Source of the DNA: Prosapia bicincta
Lineage: Eukaryota > Arthropoda > Insecta > Hemiptera > Cercopidae
NCBI GenBank assembly: GCA_036971475.1
Contig: JBAIZL010000006.1
Span: 138,206,731 to 138,270,730 of the forward strand
Reading direction: 5' to 3'
Length of the DNA: 64,000 nt
In this document: in pieces, positions 47,294-59,500 of the stretch
How positions within the stretch are numbered: position 1 is the first letter of the stretch
How the letters are laid out: each line of letters begins with the position of its first letter
Notes under the pieces: model-generated
What the model was told of the DNA's origin: nothing
Database searches by the model: none
What the model saw: only the letters and a program-made list of their open reading frames with translations
Position numbers and translations under genes: made by a program

Positions 47294-50200
47294 GGTATGT
47301 ATTCACATCTTATTACATAGGCTACTTAGTCTGAGTGGTAAACTATAGTCACTGTTACCAGCCTCTCCATGTTTCCATCTAATGACTTTCTGTGTTTAAT
47401 AGTATCAGGTGTGTATTCACTTCTTATTATATAGGCTACTTTGTCTGTGTGATAAACTATAGTCACTGTTACCAGCCTCTCCATGTTTCCATCTAATGAC
47501 TTTCTGTGTTTAATAGTATCAGGTGTATTCACTTCTTATTACATATGCTACTTAGTCTAAGTAGTTAAGTATATTCACTGTTACCAGCCTCTCCATGTTT
47601 CCTTCTCATGACCTTCTGTGTTTAATAGTATCAGGTGTGTATACACTTCTTATTACATAGGCTACTTTGTCTGTGTGATAAACTATAGTCACTGTTACCA
47701 GCCTCTCCATGTTTCCATCTAATGACTTTCTGTGTTTAATAGTATCAGGTGTATTCACTTCTTATTACATATGCTACTTAGTCTAAGTAGTTAAGTATAT
47801 TCACTGTTACCTACCTCTCCATGTTTCCTTCTCATGACTTCCTGTGTTTAATAGTATGAGGCGTGTAATCACTTCTTATTACATAGGCTACTTAGTCTAA
47901 GTTGTAGAGTATACTCACTGTTACCAGCCTCTCCATGTTTCCATCTACTGACTTTCTGTGTTTAATATTATCAGGTGTTTATGGACTTCTTATTACATAG
48001 GCTACTTAGTCTGAGTGGTAAAGTATATTTATTGTTACCAGCCTCTCCATGTTTCCATCTGATGACTATCTGTGTTTAATAGTATCAGCTGTGTATTCAC
48101 ATGTTATTACATAGGCTACTTAGTGTGAGTGGTAAACTATAGTCACTGTTACAAGCCTCTCCATGTTTCCATCTAACGACTTTCTGTGTTTAATAGTATC
48201 AGGTGTGTATTCACTTCTTATTATATAGGCTACTTAGTCTAAGTAGTAAAGAATACTCACTGTTACCAGCCTCTCCATGTTTCCTTCTCATGACTTTCTG
48301 TGTTTAATAGTATCAGGTGTGTATTTACTTCTTATTATATAGGCTACTTAGTCTAAGTAGTAAAGTATACTCACTGTTACCAGCCTCTCCATGTTTCCTT
48401 CTCATGACTTTCTGTGTTTAATAGTATCAGGCGTGTATTCACTTCTTATTACATAGGCTACTTAGTCTAAGTGGTAGAGTATACTCACTTATACCAGCCT
48501 CTCAATGTTTCCATCTAATGACTCTGTGTTTAATAGTATCAGGCGCGTATACACTTCTTATTACATAGGCTACTTAGTCTAAGTAGTTAAGTATACTCAC
48601 TGTTACCAGCCTCTCCATGTTTCTATCTGGCGACTTTCTGTGTTTAATATTATCAGGTGTGTATTCACTTCTTATTACATAGGCTACTTAGTCTGAGTGG
48701 TGAACTATAGTCACTGTTACCAGCCTCTCCATGTTTCTATCTGATGACTTTCTGTGTGTAATAGTATAAGGTTTGTATTCACATATTATTACATAGGCTA
48801 CTTAGTCTGAGTGGCAAAGTATAGTTACTGTTACCAGCCTCTCCATGTTTCCATCTGATGACTTTCTGTGTTTAATAGTATCAGGTGTGTATTCACATCT
48901 TATTACATAGGCTACTTAGTCTGAGTGGTAAACTATAGTTACTGTTACCAGCCTCTCCATGTTTCCATCTGATGACTTTCTGTGTTTAATAGTATCAGGT
49001 GTGTATTCACATCTTATTACATAGGCTAATTAGTCTGAGTAGTAAAGAATACTCACTGTTACCAGACTCTTCATGTTTCCATCTGTTGAGTTTCTGTGTT
49101 AATAATATTATCAGGTGTTAATGCACTTCTTATTATATAGGCTACTTAGTCTAAGTGGTAAAGTATAGTAACTGTTACCAGTCTCTCCATGTTTCCATCT
49201 GATTACTTTCTGTGGTTAATAGTATCAGGTGTGGATTCACTTCTTAATTCATAGGCTACTTAGTCTGAGTGGTAAACTATAGTCACTGTTACCAGCCTCT
49301 CCGTGTTTCCATCTGATGACTTTCTGTGTGTAATAGTATAAGGTGTGTACTCACTTCTTATTACATAGGCTACCTAGTCTGAGTGGTAAATTATACTTAC
49401 TGTTACCAGCCTCTCCATGTTTCCATCTAATGATTTTCTGTGTTTAATATTATCAGGTGTATATGAACTTCTTATTACATACGCTACTTAGTCTCAGTAG
49501 TAAAGTATAGTCACTGTTACCAGCCTCTCCATGTTTCCATCTGATGACTTTCTGTGTCTAATAGTATCAGGTGTGTATTCACATCTTATTACATAGGCTA
49601 CTTAGTCCGAGTGGTAAAGTATAGTCACTGTTACCAGCCTCTCCATGTTTCCATCTAACGACTTTCTGTGTTTAATAGTATCAGGTGTATTCACTTCTTA
49701 TTACATAGGCTACTTAGTCTGAGTGGCAAAGTATAGTCACTGTTACCAGCCTCTCCATGTTTCCATCTGATGACTTTCTGTGTTTAATAGTATCAGGTGT
49801 ATTCACTTCTTATTACATAGGCTACTTAGTCCGAGTGGTAAAGTATAGTCACTGTTACCAGCCTCTCCATGTTTCCATCTAACGACTTTCTGTGTTTAAT
49901 AGTATCAGGTGTATTCACTTCTTATTACATAGGCTACTTAGTCTGAGTGGCAAAGTATAGTCACTGTTACCAGCCTCTCCATGTTTCCATCTGATGACTT
50001 TCTGTGTTTAATAGTATCAGGTGTGTATTCACATCTTATTACATAGACTACTTAGTCTGAGTGGTAAACTATAGTCACTGTTACCAGCCTCTCCATGTTT
50101 CCATCTAATGTCTTTCTGTGTTTAATAGTATCAGGTGTGTATTCACTTCTTATTATATAGGCTACTTATTCTAAGTAGTAAAGTATACTCACTGTTACCA

Positions 50201-51530
50201 GCCTCTCCATGTTTCCTTCTCATGACCTTCTGTGTTTAATAGTATCAGGTGTGTATACACTTCTTATTACATAGGCTACTTAATCTGAGTGGTAAAGTAT
50301 AGTCACTGTTACCAGCCTCTCCATGTTTCCATCTGATGACTTTCTGTGTCTAATATTATCAGGTGTGTATTCACATCTTATTACATAGGCTACTTAGACT
50401 GAGTGGTAAAGTATAGTCGTTGTTACCAGCCTCTCCATGTTTCCATCTAATGACTTTCTGTGTTTAATAGTATCAGGTGTATTCACTTCCTAATACATAG
50501 GCTACTTACTCTGAGTGGCAAAGTATAGTCACTGTTACCAGCCTCTCCATGTTTCCATCTGATGACTTTCTGTGTCTAATATTATCAGGTGTGTATTCAC
50601 ATCTTATTACATAGGCTACTTAGACTGAGTGGTAAAGTATAGTCACTGTTACCAGCCTCTCCATGTTTCCATCTAATGACTTTCTGTGTTTAATAGTATC
50701 AGGTGTATTCACTTCTTATTACATAGGCTACTTACTCTGAGTGGCAAAGTATAGTCACTGTTACCAGCCTCTCCATGTTTCCATCTTATGACTTTCTGTG
50801 TGTAATAGTATCAGGTGTGTATTCACTTCTTATTACCTTGCCTACTTAGTATGAGTGGTAAAGTATAGTCACTGTTACCAGCCTCTCCATGTTTCCATCT
50901 TATGACTTTCTGTGTGTAATAGTATCAGGTGTATTCACTTCTTATTACATAGGCTACTTAGTCTGAGTGGTAAAGTATAGTCACTGTTACCAGCCTCTCC
51001 ATGTTTCTATCTGATCACTTTCTGTGTTTCATATTATCAGGTGTGTATTCACATCTTATTACATAGGCTACTTAGTTTGAGTGGTAAAGTATACTCACTG
51101 TTACCTGTCTCTCCATATTTCCTTCTTATGGCTTTCTGTGTTTAATGGTATCAGGTGTATTCACTTCTTATTACATAGGCTACTTAGTCTGAGTGGTGAA
51201 CTATAGTCACTGTTACCAGCCTCTCCATGTTTCTATCTGATGACTTTCTGTGTGTAATAGTATAAGGTTTGTATTCACATATTATTACATAGGCTACTTA
51301 GTCTGAGTGGCAAAGTATAGTTACTGTTACCAGCCTCTCCATGTTTCTATCTGATCACTTTCTGTGTTTCATATTATCAGGTGTGTATTCACATCTTATT
51401 ACATAGGCTACTTAGTTTGAGTGGTAAAGTATACTCACTGTTACCTGTCTCTCCATATTTCCTTCTTATGGCTTTCTGTGTTTAATGGTATCAGGTGTAT
51501 TCACTTCTTATTACATAGGCTACTTAGTCT
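47294..51530. repeat. 114-bp satellite, block 4
   Basis: Fourth full block. It carries two private changes: a patch at about 47942-48300 with variants foreign to blocks 1-3, and a 224-bp tandem duplication around 49690-49920 (CCGAGTGG/AACGAC units). It ends with the same ATCTGATCAC/ACCTGTCTC chimeric stretch as at 39240 and 45826. Confidence 0.83.
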
Positions 51531-54500
51531 GAGTGGTGAACTATAGTCACTGTTACCAGCCTCTCCATGTTTCCATCTGATGACTTTCTGTGTTTAATAG
51601 TATCATGTGTGTATTCACATCTTATTACATAGGCTACTTAGTCTGAGTGGTAAACTATAGTCACTGTTACCAGCCTCTCCATGTTTCCGTCTAATGACTT
51701 TCTGTGTTTAATAGTATCAGCTGTATTCACTTCTTATTACATAGGCTACTTAGTCTAAGTAGTTAAATATACTCACTGTTACCAGCCTCTCCATGTTTCC
51801 ATCTGATGACTTTCTGTGTTTAATAGTATCATGTGTGTATTCACATCTTATTACATAGGCTACTTAGTCTGAGTGGTAAACTATAGTCACTGTTACCAGC
51901 CTCTCCATGTTTCCGTCTAATGACTTTCTGTGTTTAATAGTATCAGCTGTATTCACTTCTTATTACATAGGCTACTTAGTCTAAGTAGTTAAATATACTC
52001 ACTGTTACCAGCCTCTCCATGTTTCCAGGTGATGACTTTCTATGTTTAATAGTATCAGGTGTGTAATCACATCTTATTACATATGCTACTCATTCTAAGT
52101 AGTAAACTATACTCACTGTTACCAGCCTCTCCATGTTTCATTCTCATGACTTTCTGTGTTTAATAGTATTAGGTGTGTTTTCACTTCTTATTATATAGGC
52201 TACTTATTCTAAGTAGTAAAGTATACACACTGTTACCAGCCTCTCCATGTTTCCTTCTCATGACTTTCTGTGTTTAATAGTATAAGGTGTGTATTCACTT
52301 ATTATTACATAGGGTACTTAGTCTGAGTGGTAAAGTATAGTCACTGTTACCAGCCTCTCCATGTTTTTATCTGATGACTTTCTGTGTTTCATATTATCAG
52401 GTGTGTATTCACATCTTATTACATAGGCTACTTAGTTTGAGTGGTAAAGTATACTCACTGTTACCTGCCTCTCCATGTTTCCATCTCATGGCTTTTTGTG
52501 TTTAATGGTTTCAGGTGCATTCACTTCTTATTACATAAGCTACTTAGTCTTAGTGCTAAAGTATAGTCTTTGTTACCAGACTCTCCATGATTCCACCTAA
52601 TGACTTTCTGTGTTTAATATTATCAGGTGTTTATGCACTTCTTATTACCTAGGCTAATTAGTCTGAGTAGTAAAGAATACTCACTGTTACCAGCCTCTTC
52701 GTGTTTCCATCTGATGATTTTCTGTGTTAATAATATTATCAGGTGTTAATGCACTTCTTATTATATAGGCTACTTAGTCTAAGTGGTAAATTATACAAAC
52801 TGTTACCAGCCTCTCCATGTTTCCATCTAATGACTTTCTGTGTTTAATATTATCAGGTGTATATGCACTTCTTATTACATAGGCTACTTAGTCTGAGTGG
52901 CAAAGTATAGTCACTGTTACCAGCCTCTCCATGTTTCCATCTGATGACTTTCTGTGTTTAATAGTATCAGGTGTGTAATCACATCTTATTACATAGGCTA
53001 CTTAGTCTGAGTGGCAAAGTATAGTCACTGTTACCAGCCTCTCCATGTTTCCATCTGATGACTTTCTGTGTTTAATAGTATCAGGTGTTTATGCACTTCT
53101 TGTTACATAGGCTACTTAGTCTGAGTGGCAAAGTATAGTCACTGTTACCAGCCTCTCCATGTTTCCATCTGATTACTTTCTGTGGTTAATAGTATCAGGT
53201 GTGGATTCACTTCTTAATTCATAGGCTACTTAGTCTGAGTGGTAAACTATAGTCACTGTTACCAGCCTCTCCATGTTTCCATCTGATGTCTTTCTGTGTG
53301 TAATAGTATAAGGTGTGTACTCACTTCTTATTACATAGGCTACTTAGTCTGAGTGGTAAATTATACTTACTGTTACCAGCCTCTCCATGTTTCCATCTAA
53401 TGACTTTCTGTGTTTAATATTATCAGGTGTATATGCACTTCTTATTACTTAGGCTACTTAGTCTCAGTAGTAAAATATAGTCACTGTTACCAGCCTGTCC
53501 ATGTTTCCATCTGATGACTTTCTGTGTCTAATAGTATCAGGTGTGTATTCATATCTTATTACATAGGCTACTTTTTCTGAGTGGTAAAGTATAGTCACTG
53601 TTACCAGCCTCTCCATGTTTCCATCTAATGACTTTTGTGTTTAATAGTATCAGGTGTATTCACTTCTTATTACATAGGCTACTTAGTCTGAGTGGCAAAC
53701 TATAGGCACTGTTACCAGCCTCTCCATGTTTCCATCTGATGACTGTCTGTGTTTAATAGTATCAGGTGTGTATTCACTTCTTATTACATAGGCTACTTAG
53801 TATAAGTAGTAAAGTATACTCACTGTTACCAGCCCCTCCATGTTTCCTTCTCATGACTTTCTGTGTTTAATAGTATCAGGCGTGTATCCACTTCTTATTA
53901 CATATGCTACTTCGTCTAAGTGGTAGAGTATACTCATTGTTACCAGCCTCTCCATGTTTCCATCTGATGACTTTCTGTGTTTAATAGTATCAGGGGCGTA
54001 TACACTTCTTATTACATAGGCTACTTAATCTGAGTGGTAAAGTATAGTCACTGTTACCAGCCTCTCCAAGTTTCTATCTGGCGTCTTTCTGTGTTTAATA
54101 TTACCAGGTGTGTATTCACTTCTTATTACATAGGCTACTTAATCTGAGTGGTAAAGTATAGTCACTATTACCAGCCTCTCCATGTTTCCATCTGATGACT
54201 TTCTGTGTCTAATATTATCAAGTGTGTATTCACATCTTATTACATAGGCTACTTAGACTGAGTGGCAAAGTATAGTCACTGTTACCAGCCTCTCCATGTT
54301 TCCATCTTATGACTTTCTGTGTGTACTAGTATCAGGTGTGTATTCACTTCTTATTACCTTGCCTACTTAGTATGAGTGGTAAAGTATAGTCACTGTTACC
54401 AGCCTCTCCATGTTTCTATCTGATCACTTTCTGTGTTTCATATTATCAGGTGTGTATTCACATCTTATTACATAGGCTACTTAGTTTGAGTGGTAAAGTA

Positions 54501-56557
54501 TACTCACTGTTACCTGCCTCTCCATATTTCCTTCTTATGGCTTTCTGTGTTTAATGGTATCAGGTGTATTCACTTCTTATACTTAGGCTACTTAGTCTGA
54601 GTACTAAAGTATAGTCTTTGTTAAAAGCCTCTCCATGATTCCATCTAATGACTTCCTGTGTTTAATATTATCAGGTGTTTATGCACTTCTTATTACCTAG
54701 GCTACTTAGTCTGAGTAGTAAAGAATACTCACTGTTACCAGCCTCTTCATGTTTCCATCTGATGAGTTTCTGTGTTAATAATATTATCAGGTGTTAATGC
54801 ACTTCTTATTATATAGGCTACTTAGTCTGAGTGGTAAAGTATAGTCACTGTTACCAGCCTCTCCATGTTTCTATCTGATTACTTTCTGTGTTTAATAGTA
54901 TCAGGTGTGTATTCACTTCTTATAACATAGGCTACTTAGTCTGAGTGGTAAATTATACTTACTGTTACCAGCCTCTCCATGTTTCCATCTAATGACTTTC
55001 TGTGTTTAATATTATCAGGTGTATATGCACTTCTTATTACATAGGCTACTTAGTCTGAGTAGTAAAAAATAGTCACGGTTACCAGCCTCTCCATGTTTCC
55101 ATCTGATGACTTTCTGTGTCTAATAGAATCAGGTGTGAATTCACATCTTATTACATAGGCTACTTAGTCTGAGTGGTAAATTATAGTCACTGTTACCAGC
55201 CTCTCCATGTTTCCATCTAATGACTTTCTGTGTTAATAGTATCAGGTGTATTCACTTCTTATTACATAGGCTACTTAGTCTGAGTGGCAAAGTATAGTCA
55301 CTGTTACCTGCCTCTCCATGTTTCCATCTGATGACTTTCTGTGTTTAATAGTATCAGGTGTGTAATCACATCTTATTACATAGGCTACTTAGTCTGAGTG
55401 GCAAAGTATAGTCACTGTTACCAGCCTCTCCATGTTTCCATCTGATGACTTTCTGTGTTTAATAGTATCAGGTGTTTATGCACTTCTTGTTACATAGGCT
55501 ACTTAGTCTGAGTGGCAATAGTATAGTCACTGTTACCAGCCTCTCCATGTTTCCATCTGATGACTGTCTGTGTTTAATAGTATCAGGTGTGTATTCACTT
55601 CTTATTACATAGGCTACTTAGTCTAAGTAGTAAAGTATACTCACTGTTACCAGCCTCTCCATGTTTCCTTCTCATGACTTTCTGTGTTTAATAGTATCAG
55701 GTGTGTATTCACTTCTTATTACCTTGGCTAATTAGTCTAAGTAGTAAAGTATAGTCACTGTTACCAGCCTCTCCATGTTTCCATCTGACGACTGTCTGTG
55801 TTTAATAGTATCAGGTGTGTATTTACTTCTTATTACATAGGCTACATAGTCTAAGTAATAAAGTATACTCACTGTTACCAGCCTTTCCATGTTTCTTCTC
55901 ATGACGTTTTGTGCTTAATAGTATCATGTGTGTATTCACTTCTTATTACATAGGCTACTTAGTCTAAGTAGTAAAGTATACTCACTGTTACCAGAGTCTC
56001 CATGTTTCCTTCTCATGACTTTCTGTGTTTAATAGTATCAGGTGTGTATTCACTTCTTATTACCTTGGCTACTTAGTCTAAGTAGTAAAGTATACTCACT
56101 GTTACCAGCCTCTCCATGTTTCCATCTGATGACTTTCTGTGTTTAATAGTATCAGCTGTGTATTCACATGTTATTACATAGGCTACTTAGTGTGAGTGGT
56201 AAACTATAGTCACTGTTACAAGCCTCTCCATGTTTCCATCTAACGACTTTCTGTGTTTAATAGTATCAGGTGTGTATTCACTTCTTATTATATAGGCTAC
56301 TTAGTCTAAGTAGTAAAGAATACTCACTGTTACCAGCCTCTCCATGTTTCCTTCTCATGACTTTCTGTGTTTAATAGTATCAGGCGTGTATTCACTTCTC
56401 ATTACATAGGCTACTTAGTCTGAGTGGTAAAGTATAGTCATTGTTAAAAGCCTCTCCATGTTTCCATGTAATGACTTTCCTGTGTTTAATAGTATCAGGT
56501 GTATTCACTTCTTATTACATAGGCTACTTACTCTTAGTGGCAAAGTATAGTCACTGT
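51531..56557. repeat. 114-bp satellite, right-edge region
   Basis: More diverged monomers with indels, starting with a ~226-bp dimer repeated twice (about 51545-52005, marked by TTTCCGTCTAATG). Scattered units resemble the higher-order block but without its long order. The last partial unit ends in CACTGTT at about 56558. Confidence 0.82.
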
Positions 56558-59500
56558 TTATATATTTGTTAGCGTTTTTACTCAATTTATAGCCCTAGAC
56601 ACACGTGTCTGTGTGATATTTACAAGGGTAGGTAAACCCCATTTATTATAATTGCTTTCCTTTATACAAAATTTATAGCCCTAGACACAAGTGTCTGTGT
56701 GATATTTACAAGGGTAGGTAAAACCCATTTATTATATTTGTTAGCGTTTATACTAAATTTATAGCCCTAGACACACGTGTCTGTGTGATATTTACAAGGG
56801 TAGGTAAACCCCATTTATTATAATTGCTTTCCTTTATACAAAATTTATAGCCCTAGACACAAGTGTCTGTGTGATATTTACAAGGGTAGGTAAAACCCAT
56901 TTATTATATTTGTTAGCGTTTATACTAAATTTATAGCCCTAGACACACGTGTCTGTGTGATATTTACAAGGGTAGGTAAACCCCATTTATTATATTTGTT
57001 AGCGTTTATACTAAATTTATAGCCCTAGACACACGTGTCTGTGTGATATTTACAAGGGTAGGTAAACCCCATTTATTATATTTGTTAGCGTTTATACTAA
57101 ATTTTTAGCCCTAGACACACGTGTCTGTGTGATATTTACAAGGGTAGGTAAACCCCATTTATTATATATGTTAGCGTTTATACTAAATTTATAGCCCTAG
57201 ACACACGTGTCTGTGTGATATTTACAAGGGTTGGTAAACCCCATTTATTATATTTGTTAGCGTTTATACTAAATTTTTAGGCCTAGACACACGTGTCTGT
57301 GTGATATTTACAAGGGTAGGTAAACCCTATTTATTATATTTGTTAGCGTTTATACTAAATTTATAGCCCTAGACACACGTGTCTGTGTGATATTTACAAG
57401 GGTAGGTAAACCCCATTTATTATATTTGTTAGCGTTTATACTAAATTTATAGCCCTAGACACACGTGTCTGTGTGATATTTACAAGGGTAGGTAAACCCC
57501 ATTTATTATATTTGTTAGCGTTTATACTAAATTTATAGCCCTAGACACACGTGTCTGTGTGATATTTACAAGGGTAGGTAAACCCCATTTATTATATTTG
57601 TTAGCGTTTATACTAAATTTATAGCCCTAGACACACGTGTCTGTGTGATATTTACAAGGGTAGGTAAACCCCATTTATTATATTTGTTAGCGTTTATACT
57701 AAATTTATAGCCCTAGACACACGTGTCTGTGTGATATTTACAAGGGTAAGTAAACCCCATTTATTATATTTGTTAGCGTTTATACTAAATTTATAGCCCT
57801 AGACACACGTGTCTGTGTGATATTTACAAGGGTAGGTAAACCCCATTTATTATATTTGTTAGCGTTTATACTAAATTTATAGCCCTAGACACACGTGTCT
57901 GTGTGATATTTACAAGGGTAGGTAAACCCCATTTATTATATTTGTTAGCGTTTATATTAAATTTATAGCCCTAGACACACGTGTCTGTGTGATATTTACA
58001 AGGGTAGGTAAACCCCATTTATTATATTTGTTAGCGTTTATACTAAATTTTTAGCCCTAGACACACATGTCTGTGTGATATTTACAAGGGTAGGTAAACC
58101 CCATTTATTATATTTGTTAGCGTTTATACTAAATTTATAGCCCTAGACACACGTGTCTGTGTGATATTTACAAGGGTAGGTAAACCCCATTTATTATATT
58201 TGTTAGCGTTTATACTAAATTATTAGCCCTAGACACACGTGTCTGTGTGATATTTACAAGGGTAGGTAAACCCCATTTATTATATTTGTTAGCGTTTATA
58301 CTAAATTTTTAGCCCTAGACACACGTGTCTGTGTGATATTTACAAGGGTAGGTAAACCCCATTTATTATATTTGTTAGCGTTTATACTAAATTTTTAGCC
58401 CTAGACACACGTGTCTGTGTGATATTTACAAGGGTAGGTAAACCCCATTTATTATATTTGTTAGCGTTTATACTAAATTTTTAGCCCTAGACACACGTGT
58501 CTGTGTGATATTTACAAGGGTAGGTAAACCCCATTTATTATATTTGTTAGCGTTTATACTAAATTTATAGCCCTAGACACACGTGTCTGTGTGATATTTA
58601 CAAGGGTAGGTAAACCCCATTTATTATATTTGTTAGCGTTTATACTAAATTTTTAGCCCTAGACACACGTGTCTGTGTGATATTTACAAGGGTAGGTAAA
58701 CCCCATTTATTATATTTGTTAGCGTTTATACTAAATTTATAGCCCTAGACACACGTGTCTGTGTGATATTTACAAGGATGAGTAAACCCCATTTATTATA
58801 TTTGTTAGCGTTTATACTAAATTTATAGCCCTAGACACACGTGTCTGTGTGATATTAACAAGGGTAGGTAAACCCCATTTATTATATTTGTTAGCGTTTA
58901 TACTAAGTTTTTAGCCCTAGACACACGTGTCTGTGTGATATTTACAAGGGTAGGTAAACCCCATTTATTATATTTGTTAGCGTTTATACTATATTTATAG
59001 CCCTAGACACACGTGTCTGTGTGATATTTACAAGGGTAGGTAAACCCCATTTATTATATTTGTTAGCGTTTATACTAAATTTTTAGCCCTAGACACACGT
59101 GACTGTGTGATATTTACAAGGGTAGGTAAACCCCATTTATTATATTTGTTAGCGTTTATACTAAATTTTTAGCCCTAGACACACGTGTCTGTGTGATATT
59201 TACAAGGGTAGGTAAACCCCATTTATTATATTTGTTAGCGTTTATACTAAATTTTTAGCCCTAGACACACGTGTCTGTGTGATATTTACAAGGGTAGGTA
59301 AACCCCATTTATTATATTTGTTAAGCGTTTATACTAAATTTTTAGCCCTAGACACACGTGTCTGTGTGATATTTACAAGGGTAGGTAAACCCCATTTATT
59401 ATATTTGTTAGCGTTTATACTAAATTTATAGCCCTAGACACACGTGTCTGTGTGATATTTACAAGGGTAGGTAAACCCCATTTATTATATTTGTTAGCGT

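Larger units (their letters stand above)
23847..56557. repeat. 114-bp satellite DNA array
   Basis: A continuous tandem array of about 32.7 kb. Monomers are 114 bp; a common two-base deletion (GGTGTATTC for GGTGTGTATTC) gives 112. Conserved marks in each unit are CACTGTTACCAGCCTCTCC, ATGTTTCC, TGACTTTCTGTGTTTAATAG and ACATAGGCTACTTAGTC. I estimate 285-290 monomers by length. No other sequence interrupts the array. Position within the chromosome (for example pericentromeric) cannot be told from the window. Because 114 is divisible by three, short open frames recur; they are not genes. Confidence 0.97.
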
